A DNA stretch of 64,000 bases from Atriophallophorus winterbourni (lineage: Eukaryota > Platyhelminthes > Trematoda > Plagiorchiida > Microphallidae), in assembly GCA_013407085.1 (NCBI GenBank), contig JACCGJ010001689.1, positions 37,647 to 101,646 of the forward strand, read 5' to 3'. This document shows, in pieces, positions 38,458 to 50,239 of this stretch. The position numbers and the translations under genes are program-made. The stretch's first letter is position 1, and every line of letters starts with the position of its first letter. Below the pieces are notes generated by a model that did not search any database, was not told the DNA's origin, and was given only the letters and a program-made list of their open reading frames with translations.

Positions 38458-39457
38458 NNNNNNNNNNNNNNNNNNNNNNNNNNNNNNNNNNNNNNNNNNN
38501 NNNNNNNNNNNNNNNNNNNNNNNNNNNNNNNNNNNNNNNNNNNNNNNNNNNNNNNNNNNNNNNNNNNNNNNNNNNNNNNNNNNNNNNNNNNNNNNNNNNN
38601 NNNNNNNNNNNNNNNNNNNNNNNNNNNNNNNNNNNNNNNNNNNNNNNNNNNNNNNNNNNNNNNNNNNNNNNNNNNNNNNNNNNNNNNNNNNNNNNNNNNN
38701 NNNNNNNNNNNNNNNNNNNNNNNNNNNNNNNNNNNNNNNNNNNNNNNNNNNNNNNNNNNNNNNNNNNNNNNNNNNNNNNNNNNNNNNNNNNNNNNNNNNN
38801 NNNNNNNNNNNNNNNNNNNNNNNNNNNNNNNNNNNNNNNNNNNNNNNNNNNNNNNNNNNNNNNNNNNNNNNNNNNNNNNNNNNNNNNNNNNNNNNNNNNN
38901 NNNNNNNNNNNNNNNNNNNNNNNNNNNNNNNNNNNNNNNNNNNNNNNNNNNNNNNNNNNNNNNNNNNNNNNNNNNNNNNNNNNNNNNNNNNNNNNNNNNN
39001 NNNNNNNNNNNNNNNNNNNNNNNNNNNNNNNNNNNNNNNNNNNNNNNNNNNNNNNNNNNNNNNNNNNNNNNNNNNNNNNNNNNNNNNNNNNNNNNNNNNN
39101 NNNNNNNNNNNNNNNNNNNNNNNNNNNNNNNNNNNNNNNNNNNNNNNNNNNNNNNNNNNNNNNNNNNNNNNNNNNNNNNNNNNNNNNNNNNNNNNNNNNN
39201 NNNNNNNNNNNNNNNNNNNNNNNNNNNNNNNNNNNNNNNNNNNNNNNNNNNNNNNNNNNNNNNNNNNNNNNNNNNNNNNNNNNNNNNNNNNNNNNNNNNN
39301 NNNNNNNNNNNNNNNNNNNNNNNNNNNNNNNNNNNNNNNNNNNNNNNNNNNNNNNNNNNNNNNNNNNNNNNNNNNNNNNNNNNNNNNNNNNNNNNNNNNN
39401 NNNNNNNNNNNNNNNNNNNNNNNNNNNNNNNNNNNNNNNNNNNNNNNNNNNNNNNNN
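38458..39457. other. Assembly gap of exactly 1,000 N
   Basis: The round length suggests a placeholder scaffold gap, so true distance and content are unknown. Confidence 0.99.
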
Positions 39458-39469
39458 AGCATACACTGC

Positions 39470-40125
39470 ATACACTGCTCTTCCGTGGTTACAGCAAAGA
39501 CTCTACCCGGAAAAGCATTCCATGTGTTCACAATCGTGGTGCATGAGGTGCACTTTGAAACAAGCCTATGAGTTCCCCGCTTGTGATGATTCCAATCATG
39601 ACCTCGTGAGCGTGAAATAATTCGACAGCACATTACTATATTCTTCCAGCAAGATCCCACTTGTCATCAGCAAATCATACCTGATTCAGCTATCCTGGAG
39701 CTGGAATAAGTCGAGTTTTCTTCGACGCTCTTCACAGTTCAAAGATTTAATGCAGATAATCATCTTCGTTGAACGGCGTGGCACTCGCTCCAGTGCATTA
39801 CACTCTCACGTAGTAAGTGAGAAGACAGCTGGGAGTCCATACTGAAGAATGGATCTGATGTAGCATTTGAACGAATAAGCTGTTATAACAGAAAACGATC
39901 TACGAATCGTAAACAGAGATCGGTGTGCATTGCCAAACTTATACGCAGAATCAGCATTGTTTTCAATGAGTCAGACACCATAACCCTACGTTCTTTCTCG
40001 TCAGCTACTTGTTGAAAGGCATTGCTTTGCTGTAATATGATGGATGCAATCAACCAGATCTCATATGAAGAAAGGCACATTTTAGTCATTCGACAGCAAC
40101 CACTACTTAGACCAGCCCACAATAC
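39470..40125 (-). pseudogene. CR1-like element, RT thumb and C-terminus
   Basis: VADEKERRVMVSDSLKTM (40060), YIRSILQYGLPAVFSLTT (39860), ALERVPRRSTKMII and NTWNAFPGRVFAV (39530), with in-frame stops. It runs into the gap. Confidence 0.7.
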
Positions 40126-40204
40126 CGTTCAGTACTAGTTTTAAAAACTTGTAGCTTAGGTACCGGATTGTAGTTCATAGTTGTTCTCCGAGCTGGTATG
40201 ATTG

Positions 40205-40250
40205 ATTGCGGACGTTTCGTCATCAAACTAGATGACATCATCAGCGAAAC
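40205..40250 (-). ncRNA. Hammerhead-like motif at the PLE 3' end
   Basis: Minus-strand CTGATGA (40244-40238), one extra T, GTCATC, loop TAGTTT, GATGAC, GAAA, CG, TC. Stem II is a perfect 6-bp helix. GTC is at 40213-40211. PLEs are known to carry short-stem-III hammerheads near their ends. Stem I is weak here. Confidence 0.65.
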
Positions 40251-40426
40251 TTCTTTCGAAGTAACTGGGCGGTGGGCATCATTCGAATTTATCTGCTGCA
40301 TTTTGACTTCATCTACTGTGATTGGCTAGAATCCTTGCATGTATCCGATGGTGTGTTCTCATTGGTCCGTAGATCACATCCACTTGAATGTGTTCATTGA
40401 TTGATTGTTGTGTCGAATACCACGCT

Positions 40427-40834
40427 TCAAACATGACGGGTTCTGCCTTTGGCGACGATTTCTGTTCTATCCCAATTGAATTCGTGACCTTCTCGATCCA
40501 TGTGTGCCGATATTACTGATTTGTGTTCGTGTCGTCGTGTAGCCAGTTTGTGTTCATGTATCGTTGTTACCAGTCTTCTTCCAGTCTGTCTGATATAACA
40601 TTTCTCACAACCGGCACACGGGATTCTGTACACGACATTAGTTCTATCTTCCTTAGCCAGCTTGTCCTTGACCTTGACCAGTTTGCTTCTCAGTGTCGAA
40701 GCTGGCTTGAGCGCCACCCTAATTCCGAGTGGGCGTAGTATTCTTGCGGTAATCTCCGACATATGCTGTATATATGGTAGTGTTAACCTTGCCGTGTTCG
40801 TGTTGTTCTCATGCGATTGGGTTGTCGAGTCCAT
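40427..40834 (-). pseudogene. PLE GIY-YIG endonuclease region
   Basis: 135 open codons. CYIRQTGRR is the GIY-YIG half with the catalytic arginine. H and E residues follow (EHKSVISAHMDREGHEFNW). Confidence 0.85.
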
Positions 40835-41131
40835 GTTGCGAATAATGAACTCCTTTGGGTATCCATTCTTCCGGAAGAGTTTGAATAAATATTTCTCCTC
40901 TTTTTTCTTGAGTTTGTCGGTACTGCAGTGTGTTTCTGCGCGGTTAAACAGTGTTCAGACACTGCTTCGCTTGTGGGTGGCCGGGTGCTTGCTTTTATAG
41001 TTCAAAATTTGATCCGTGTGTGTTCCTTTCCTGTATATGCTTTTTTCTGGATTCCCTGTTTCTGTTCTTCGCACGTTCACATCCAGAAATGGAAAACAGT
41101 TGTCATATTCTGTCTCCTTCGTAAATTGAAT

Positions 41132-41500
41132 TCAATTGAAGAAGCAATTAAGAAGACGGTGCGCATCTTCCAAGTTTTCTTTCTTTAAAATCACGAACGT
41201 GTCTTCGACATATCGGATCCAGAGTTTTAGTTGGATCAGCAGCAATGCGATACGTTCAAGTCTTTGCATTACGGCTTCTGCAAGCAATCCAGAGATTGGC
41301 GATCCCATTGGGGTTCCTTTCATTTGTTTATACAAACGATTGTTGAATTTGAGATTCTTCTGCAAACACAACTCCAATAATTGCAGTATACTGTCCTTGG
41401 TCAGTCGGTTTCCATTGTGCTCTGTTCCGCGTTCGTCCAGTAGTTGTGATATGGTTTGCGTCGCTAAGGTAGTGTCGATTGATGTGAACATCGCTGTCAC
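41132..41500 (-). pseudogene. PLE reverse transcriptase palm
   Basis: FTSIDTT is motif A and GTPMGSPIS motif B. Motif C reads YVED, with the first catalytic Asp of the usual YVDD replaced by Glu. Confidence 0.85.
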
Positions 41501-42416
41501 ATCAAAAGAAACAATGATTTCTCCATCTTCTATATTGACGTCCTTTATCTTCTGTAGGAATTTAGTTGCGGAATCTATCGAATAATGTGATCCTTGAATA
41601 AGATAGAGTAATCATTTTCGTAGTTCTTTGCTAAGTTTACATGTGGGTGCTCCAGGCAGCGACACGATTGGGCGTAGTGGAATGCCCTCCTTGTGAATTT
41701 CCGGTAGTCCATAGAAGCGTGGTAAGCTTGAGCCTTCTGGTTTCATTCTGAAATCTTCGACAGAACTGAGTTGTCCAATGAACTTGAATTTCCTCAACGT
41801 AGCATTTATTTTGTTTTCCAACTGTTTGGTTTGGTCTTCGTTTATCTCTCGAGATGTAGTGGTGTCTTGAAGAAGTTGCTTAGCTTTGTGTATATAAACG
41901 TCTTTGTCCATAACCACCGTCACCCGTCCTTTATCTGCGGTAATATCACAATATTTCTATCTTTTTGTAAATTGTTCATTGCAGAAATCTCGTTCCGCGT
42001 CAGGACTTGGTGCTCTTTGTTCGCGATGAGTGCGGATATTATTCTGGCGAATATTTTCTTGGGTTTCTTCTGGAATTGATTGTGTTTTTAGCATACTTTC
42101 AAGACTTGCGATAAATTATATGCGGCAGGCATCCTTGCAGGTAAAGTTCAAACCGCGGCTAAGCACGCGTTTCTCATCTTCCAACGATGTTCGGTTCGAT
42201 AGATTCTTAACCCAGTTCGTCCCATGACTTTCACCCCGATTATGGTTAATTAACCTCATTTTTTCGTCAAGGGCTCGACGTATTTTGACCTTTGAGTTCT
42301 TTGTTGTAACGTTGATTGCGACAGCAAGTTGATGCGTTAAGTACTCCCTGTAGGCTCTCGCTTTGCTCCCCCGAGTCCAACAATTTATGATCGTCTAGAA
42401 ATAACAAACACTTTGA

Positions 42417-44526
42417 TTAGATAACGGGTAAAATCACTAACCAAGCCTTGAAAAGAAAGGGTCTGAGAAAGGACACTTGTAAGACATCGGAGGTCGCATC
42501 TTTAGGCTCATAAAAAGCAATGTTCCCGCAAATACGATTCGTCCGCCCAAACAAAACATCCTCACTCCATTCACGCAGAATGCCGTCAATATGCAGTAAC
42601 TTCAGCTTCGCAATCAGACGGCCATGTGGTAAACAATCGGACGCTCTGCTAAAGTCAATAAGCATTACATCAACTGAACAACCTGCATCGATTAGCTCGC
42701 ACCAGTGTTCACGCGTTGCTAAAAGATTCGAGACACATGATTCATGTTTAATGAATCCATGTTGTTTCGCGGTAAAGCTTCTCAATTTTGGCATAAATTC
42801 TCCACCTCATTCGCTTCTATCAGTTCCATAGTCTTCTCCGCAATTTGTGTTGATGTATCAGGTCGATAGTTGACTGGTAATATAGAACCCCTTTCCTCGA
42901 ACATCAGTTTGATGATAACTTGTTTCTAGCTTTTCGGCAAGCGAGCGGAATCCATGGAACATTGTAATATATGGGTCAAAGGGCATCTATTATAGATTCT
43001 ATTTTCGTAAGCAGATGCGCATGAATCCCATCCGGACCTAGGAAGCATTTTATGACAAGCCCTTCTAGACATTTAAGCACCACGTTTGGATCAATTACCA
43101 AATAATTTAAGGAATCCTATTGGCCAATCAAATCTGAAGGCTGACTATTTTCTGTTGTTTACATGGAGGCATACTGCGTGGCGAACAAATCAGCCTTCAT
43201 ATTAACGCGATCAATTAACTAAACCAACTGCTTCATCAAAGTTCTTAAATGTGAAGGAGTTTTGGTCCTGTTACACATATAAGCAAATAAGCGCTCTGGG
43301 TATGCTTTCAATTCCTTTCCCAAGATTAACTCGAATGCAATTTTTCTTTTCCATTCCTCAGTGGTGCCAAGGTTGCGAACCTTTTTATATTTAACTTTCG
43401 TGACATAGCACAATTTTTTCAAACTGATTCCAATTGCACGTCGGGTGGATTGGACTAATCTAACTGACTTCCGAATGGCAGAAGTTCTTCCCTTTTTCTA
43501 GAAATTTTGTCTTGACTCTTTACTCTGCATGCTCGATTTTCTGCGTGTCCACTTGAAGAGCGAGGAGCAATGATCACTGCATCCTACAGAAAAACTTACT
43601 TTCACTTCGAATACATCCGATGGACTGGGCGAGAAGACGAGATCGAGCGTCGCGTGGCGCTTTGCGGAAGAATTCGAGCAGGCTCAAAGATATGTTGCAC
43701 AAATCCGCATTCTAGCATGCATTCTAAAAGTTCCACTTGCAATTTATTTACCATGATCGACCAATCTTCCCACTTCCTATCAGGTGCCTTCAAGTCAACC
43801 ATTATTATGCAATCGCTTGATCGACAGCGTTAACGTAAATTTGTGATGAGCTACGAGCCATCACTATGCGGTGAATGATACAGAACACCCACTGTAGATT
43901 CATCTGAAATTGTTTTTCAATTCACAAAATAGAGACTCTGTCGTGAAAGGTCTTAACGTACATGTTTGCGAACGGTTAACACTAAGAGATTTTTGACTAA
44001 AATTTTATCACAACCCCAACATAACTGGCTCGATCATTGAAAAAATGTAATAACCTGCTACAAAGAGCTCATCCTCCTCATAATCCTATGAGCACCATGT
44101 TTCTGTTACCCCAATTAGATCATTGTCCTTAAAACGCGCAAACTCATTCAAATCAACAACTTGGGTTATCAGACTCCTCGCGTTGAAGTTTAATATATTT
44201 GAGAGTAACAGTAAGCGGGGTTATTGTTAACGTCTTCCATCGTATGCGTTGTATTTCTTTTCAGTTTTCGTGAGACCGTATGTTTAATTTCGAGCTAAAG
44301 CTTGCTAAAAGCCAATCACGCCCAGAAGATTTCCTTCGACGACATACAGTTTATCACCCGCACTTCGATTATAGTTCGTGGGATTCACACGCTCTTCTTT
44401 CGGGTATAACTTGAAATTAAGGTACAGGTTCTTTTCGCCAGAACCATAAGAAGGCATTAATTGAGGAAATAATGCAAAAATATGCGTAAATAAAATAAAT
44501 TTGTTTTTTCGTTTTTCATTGGACAA
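42417..44526 (-). pseudogene. CR1-like element, possible ORF1 end, endonuclease and RT
   Basis: ILNFNARSLITQVVDLNEF and IGVTETWCS (44195-44090) start the endonuclease. MVDLKAPDRKWEDW (43800) is its C-terminal part. WKRKIAFELILGKELKA (43350) is the linker. KQHGFIKHESCVSNLLATRE and VMLIDFSRASDCLPHGRL (42775-42610) are RT motifs. It is truncated where the PLE begins. The open frame 44305-44526 may be an ORF1 end. Confidence 0.7.
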
Positions 44527-44529
44527 TAT

Positions 44530-45690
44530 TTGGAAATAGGGTTTTATCAGTTAGCGTATAATTCCCTCTTAAATATTAACATTTGGGAGGTGATCCTAGT
44601 TGTTCACCACATTGTTGCTGAAAATGTGCTCACGTACCAGCAGCCTGGGTCTACTCTTAAGGAGTTTCTTCGAATTAACCCCTGTGGCTGTTTCAGTTGC
44701 AAGCTTCAGTGATTTAGTGAGTTCCTTAAAAATCTAACCGGTTTCATTCAGATCGCATTGCAGCCGCTGACTCTTTATTGAGAAAAAATCGAGGTCCATA
44801 AGTCTTGCCTCATAGGATTTAACTTTATGACTATCAACTATCTCAGTTGCAAGGTGCTGTATCCTTTCGAGATATTCCTTATTTTTTAAGTACAGTGCTC
44901 AGGATTGAAAACACTATTCAAAGTGAGGTATCGCGACTAACTCGAATGGGAGAATGAAGATAGGTTTTAAGGATGACAACACTGAGCGCAGTATGAACAA
45001 TTTTCTGCGAGCCTTGTTTTCTGCTTCGGCTTATTGAGTAGAACACATACAATCTCCTGTAATAATAATGCAAAGATTCTTCATTTTCTAAGCTGCAGCA
45101 ATTCTGATGGCACCTTCGCTGACCTTCAGCTGCGTCGTCAACGACCAGTGTTCAGAACGTGGCTCTTCAATAAGTCAAGTAGCAAATCTTATGTATTGGG
45201 CATTCGATAAATTTATCTAAATGCGAGATAAGCCTAACTCTACGGTCGGTTCCTAGAATATTTACATCATCAGTAAAAATGAAGCAAAGTCAACTCAAGC
45301 AGGCTGCCAGATCGTTACAAAGATACAAAAAATTAGTGGACCAGGAATTGAGCCTCGAGGCACACCACTAAGTGTCACTTATTCCTCCGAGCACATTTCT
45401 GCAATCCTAACTTATTTTGTTCGATTGGTTAAAAAGCTGTCCAACCATCGATTTACTTCACCTGTGATGCAACATATCCTTAGCTTGTGCAGAAGGTACC
45501 TATGGTTTACTGAGTCAAACGACTTCTTAAAATCAATGTAAAATACTTAGACTACTATCGATTCATCTCCACGGATTTTACCTCTATCGATTGCTAATAA
45601 AGATTTATTTTGCAATTTATTCTATTCATTTTCCGTTCAGATTGTGATTACGCTGTTACATATCTGCTTTGTCATTGAATAACATTACAA
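44530..45690 (-). pseudogene. CR1-like element, RT palm to C-terminus
   Basis: IDFKKSFDSVNHRYLLHKL (45530), LSGVPRGSIPGPLIF (45375), FTDDVNIL (45275, FADD position), RIQHLATEIV and SYEARLMDLDFFS (44860-44790), and EHIFSNNVVNN (44620). Stops present. Confidence 0.7.
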
Positions 45691-45705
45691 TCTTTCGCTT
45701 ACATA

Positions 45706-47250
45706 ATGGGTCGCGTTGATAAAATGATTAAGCGGAATAACTGCGCAAAATGTACGCAGGATGTTCATGATGAAGATCCCGCGATTAAATGTGATCGCTG
45801 TGATGCTTTGCAGCACCTGTGATGCATAAATATTTCCTATCCTTTCACGATTATTTAAAAAATCAAAAAATAAAGAGATGTTCATGTAGAGCACAGCATC
45901 GAATTGTTAAACTGGCTGATAAACGCTGTAGAAAACATCTATATCCCTTGATCACGAACTTGAAACCAGCTGATGAACCCCTTAGAAAACTAATCACGCG
46001 GAGGTAACAGCCACATCATCGTTTTCGGACCTTTATGGTGATATATCCATCACACTGCTACGCCTGGATTATCTCATGGAAACGGACACCTCACCTGTTT
46101 GCACAAGTCCTAAGGATGGTCTGGTAGTGTTAAGTGCACCTCGTTCAACAAAACACATACTTCCTCTTCCCAACAGCTGGTGTAGCCACAACCTAACAAC
46201 GCTGAGAAACTGTATGCAATTCCAAAGGCTAATCACCATAAAATGCATTCCCTGACCATTATATGTACAAATGTACCGAACGATTATTTCCACGCTTTTA
46301 AGCATACAGGTAAGATGATATGCAACAATGGCGAGCTCTATGTGAAAACCTGTAAATTGATGTCAACGCGTTTTTTAGTACGTGTTCCCAGACTCCTAAA
46401 CTCGCTCGTGCAGACGCCTACATCTACTCCGAATCACCCTCGACTCTTCTGAGAAGGCTAAAGAGGTCTTGTTTTCGGACAATTTACTTCGAAATTCAAA
46501 TTTGCTTGTGCGTATTTGCCTGACGTTCCTTGGCCTCAGAGACAGATGTCAAAGCAAGATGGCTACGATTGGAATTCGGCGAAAGGTAAAAGCAGAATGT
46601 TTTCCATGATGTGCCTGAAATTGAAAGTGATGATTTAGCTAAGTACACTCCACACGGCTGTTTACAATTGCGCTATATGCAAGAAATGCTAAATACGAGG
46701 AACTATGACGATTACCGTGAAATGCCTTTCAACGTCCCCCAGCTACAAGCGCAGTGCGCAATTACCTTTTAATCAGAAGATATGGTTAATACTGCTTTGT
46801 GCTTGTGATATGATAATAAACGCTTCGCATCTAAAGAGATCCGTTATCGCTCCGCAGTTGTCAAACCAAATCCTCGTCAGAATCCATCAGTCACATCCAA
46901 CACAAATCAATTTGCTCACGTAATTTACACGATCAATTCAAAAACCACCCGCAGGCGGTTTCAGTGAGACCGGCGTTATACCTGCACACCCTTTCACCTC
47001 GCTGCATACACTGCGATCGCGCAGCCGTTCATGCTGGTACACAAATGCTGCTGGTTTCCTGAACAAAATTTTGGAACGCCGTTTTGACCATTTCCTTTCC
47101 TTATTAGCCCTCACCGAAACGTGGTTATCAAGCGCTGTTAATGATGTGGAACTCACTGTTCCTAGTATGTCATTAATTTGCCGTGACTGTACAACAAGAT
47201 GAGGTGGTGTGGTATTCTATCATCACGAACCAGTTCGCTTCAAACCATTG
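45706..47250 (+). pseudogene. CR1-like element, ORF1 with PHD-type finger, and endonuclease start
   Basis: ORF1 begins MGRVDKMIKRNNCAKC. The CX2C, CX2C and H pattern (NCAKC, KCDRCDALQH) is the PHD-like zinc finger known from CR1 ORF1, cut by a stop at 45820. A proline/serine-rich stretch follows in pieces. CWYTNAAGFLNKI and LLALTETWLSSAV (47026-47130) begin the endonuclease. Broken frames. Confidence 0.65.
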
Positions 47251-47329
47251 ACTGACCCTGCACTGTTTGTTTCTCATTATCAATGCTGGATCAATTGTAC
47301 ACGAAATCCAAATATTAAAATCTTACTTT

Positions 47330-47549
47330 TGTTCTTAGTCTGTAGACATAATTCTTATAACTGAATCCTGGAATCGTAATAATCCTCCAACTATAAAGCT
47401 AAAGGGCAGAGGTTATCAGAAGATAACTTTAACAACGACCGGCATCCCTATCGTTATCCATACTACGCAAAACTTCATACCAGACGTAAGCTCAAGCGTG
47501 CTCAAGCGTGTTCCCTCACTAACACCCAGAGAATCACTGCAGTCACAGT
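47330..47549 (+). pseudogene. CR1-like endonuclease scrap
   Basis: VDIILITESWNRN, then KLKGRGYQKI: the start of an endonuclease domain, separate from the copies on either side. Confidence 0.5.
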
Positions 47550-47645
47550 TTGATTGCAACCTTATTACCGACAGTTAAAATGTTACTGAAAACACGAAAA
47601 AGGTCAGAATCATTGCGAGTCGGACCAATAGCTTCATTACAAGAA

Positions 47646-48978
47646 TTTACATTGTGTAAAATAAGTACGATCAAGTACATATATACTAATGTTCAGTGTT
47701 TAACCAACAAATTACCTGAACTATGCGAGCTCTGTGACAGACTTACACCCGATTTGGTTACAGTCACAAAATCTTGGTTCCAGCCATACATGACTGATGC
47801 AGAGCTTTCATTTCCGCAAATGTCTCTAATCCGTCACGATTGCCTAGGATCCGGCGGTGAAATTGCAATTTTCTTTCGCGGTCCCAAGTTGTTTATCACA
47901 AGCAAACGACGAGTTGTCAAAAAGTGCGTTTCGCTATTGAAACAATTAACATATAATAAATATACCTCAATTATTTTGGTCACTCAGATGAAAATTCCGA
48001 TCAATTTCGAAAACGAAGTTGAGGACGTATATAAGTCCGAATTTATTCAAAGTAAGAATGACCGAATGTCCCATGCAATCCGGAAAATCAATACATAAAA
48101 GCAAAGGGTTCATAAAAAGTATAGGATAATTTCATGACAGTAAAGCTGTGTGGAAAATGGAATAGGCGTAATAGAAAGAACTGACACCATTAAACAAGAA
48201 GCATTATTCATATTTCTTCAATGTACACTTTGAAGCAGAGCAGCGAGCAGCTGCTCTGTGGGAGTTTATAAATAAATTTCACTCCCTTATAAGGATGGGT
48301 GTTTTCCTCTCGTGATGAATACATATATACAGCCGGTTCTAGATTATGCCGCACAAGCCTGGACACCATGGCTCCAAAAAGACATCTTACTCCTGGATCG
48401 CATATACCGGAGAGCTTCTAAGCTTGTCATTGGTCTCGAAAATATGCCATTCGCCGGGCGACTCAGACAACTGGAAAATGAGGACACTTGCACAAAGGAG
48501 AATGCGAGGTGATCTCATCCTCGCATACAAAATACTCACTACTGTTTTTCCCACCCCTGATATATTATTCCACCTTCGAACTTCAAGCTTCGCAGCCGTG
48601 GTTGCAAGTTGGGTTGGATATATTATTCCACCTTCGAACTTCCAGCAACAGCCGTGGCCATGGTTGCAAGTTGTAAATACCACATTCCAAACGGAACTGC
48701 CGCAGGTATTTTCTTTCCGTACGTGTGTGCTTTGCTTGGAATTCCCTACCTTCCGATTTGGTAAGATCAAACAGTTTATCTATATTCAAATCAAAACTTG
48801 ACGATTATATGAGAGCTAATCCGAATTTTGCTCCAAACTATCAATAAGCTATCATCGTCGCATTGATTTTGATTTTATTTATACTTATATATACACATTT
48901 GTACCTATATTTCCACCCTGTGGTTATTGTAAACTTAATTGCTTTTACAACCATAAATCATGAATCTTGAATCTTGAA
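47646..48978 (+). pseudogene. CR1-like element, endonuclease joined to RT thumb
   Basis: IYTNVQCLTNKLPELCE and LVTVTKSWFQPYMTD form the endonuclease start. After an internal deletion, YIQPVLDYAAQAWTPWLQKD (48315) and DLILAYKILT form the RT C-terminal region. It ends in GAATCTTGAATCTTGAA at 48962-48978, the short 3' repeat typical of CR1 elements. Confidence 0.75.
48552..48662 (+). repeat. Short imperfect tandem duplication in the CR1 remnant
   Basis: ATATTATTCCACCTTCGAAC occurs at about 48560 and 48620. Each copy is followed by CAGCCGTGG and GGTTGCAAGTTG, giving a unit near 60 bp. Confidence 0.75.
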
Positions 48979-49011
48979 GGATACTTATTTGCATGATTCT
49001 TCATCACACGA

Positions 49012-49052
49012 CCCACCATCACTTTCGTGCTGTTTGCACTCATCAGGTAGGG
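49012..49052 (-). ncRNA. Hammerhead ribozyme, probably inactive copy
   Basis: Minus-strand CCTAC, CTGATGA, GTGC, AAACA, GCAC, GAAA, GTGA, TG, GTGGG. The helices are intact, but the base before the cleavage point is G, where A, C or U is needed. Flanks match the 24.4-kb copy (GGATCCGC, GCTTGAC). Confidence 0.7.
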
Positions 49053-49080
49053 ACAGTACATCCAGGATCCGCTTGACTTT

Positions 49081-50239
49081 AAACAGTGAAACAAAAAGTA
49101 AATAAGGTTTGAACTCGTAAGTAATTAATAGCACAACTTAAAATTCACGACATTTTCGCCTTAGGCTCACCCTCTGACTGTCCTGAAAAAGCATTTCTAA
49201 AGATATTTATTAGTTTAAATTGTCAATTGGTCAAATGTTCGCCACACGCAACTGGTTCACCTGAAATGATATGACGAATAAGTTCTGGTTTCGCGCTCCA
49301 ACCCACTACAATATACTAATAATGATTATTGGGCAAAAACATCTGAGTAATGAGTCTTGTTCATTTTGTAGCAGTGATTTATACATTAACATCTTCGACC
49401 TCTATCTTTAATCAATTCCTCGCCATTTGATGAAACGTTAGTTTGTTAACGATGCCAATGATTAACGAGATCCGCCACGTCGAATGCACCATACTTCTAC
49501 TCGCACATTGTGCGGTTACATCTTATTTGCAAATGACTACAAGTCATAATTGTTCGAGCCAATCAAGTCACTTATTCGTCATCTCATATAGATTTTACCT
49601 AAAGTATAAAATAGTTGGTACCATAAAGCATGGTTCTTCATATTATGTTGTTGGATCACTTGAATGCACTACATTTTGAATCGGTCCATAACGCACACTG
49701 ATGATGAAATACGCTTTTGGCATCACTTACTGTGAGCCGCGGTAAACGTAATCGATCCTACTGCATAAAATATATATCGTCCAGGTTCCGTCTAACCAGC
49801 CCTTTATGAGACGCTAAAATATGCTATAGAGTCAAGCGGTCAGAAAGTTGCGAATGATATTATTCACCCGAACGAATATCACAGAAAGCTCCCACGCTAC
49901 CATTAATTTGAGCCGAATCCCTCGTCACTACGCTTGATAAATGACATCTTATAAAGAGCTCATTTATTTTGAAGAAAGAGAAAACGATAATCTGTCATTC
50001 AGAATATATCAAACGGATATTTAGTTTTGATGCAATCTATAACACGATATGGAATTATGACTGAATATTCGGTGAAGTTGTCCAAAATTGAAGCATCATC
50101 AACACTTTCGAATAAAAACGCCCAACATCGGTTTCCATGTTTCGTGTTCTAATCTGGTCTAACTCAGTACTAGAAAATTCGGTGTGATCCGATAACGGTT
50201 AGGGCGAATGAGAAATTACTGACATCGATTGTATCTCAA
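49081..50239. other. Unassigned AT-rich stretch
   Basis: No recognisable protein or repeat family. Confidence 0.35.

Larger units (their letters stand above)
40140..42385 (-). mobile_element. Penelope-like element (PLE), decayed
   Basis: Minus-strand order: N-terminal region (INHNRGESHGTNWVKNL, 42230; stop at about 42115); RNEISAMNNLQKDRNIVI (41985); RFYGLPEIHKEGIPLRPI (41700); fingers/palm (FTSIDTTLATQT, GTPMGSPISGLLAE, and YVEDTFVI in place of YVDDTFVI, about 41490-41190). Then comes a GIY-YIG endonuclease (VVYRIPCAGCEKCYIRQTGR, 40645-40586), ending at a stop near 40427. At least two frameshifts and a stop make it inactive. A hammerhead-like motif lies past the stop. Confidence 0.88.

Noticed and set aside
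38384..39660. Long open frames across 38.4-39.7 kb
   Set aside because: They are produced by the run of N and carry no information.
45960..45985. CTGATGA followed by GAAAAC
   Set aside because: The bases between cannot form stem II, and the segment belongs to CR1 ORF1 remnants.
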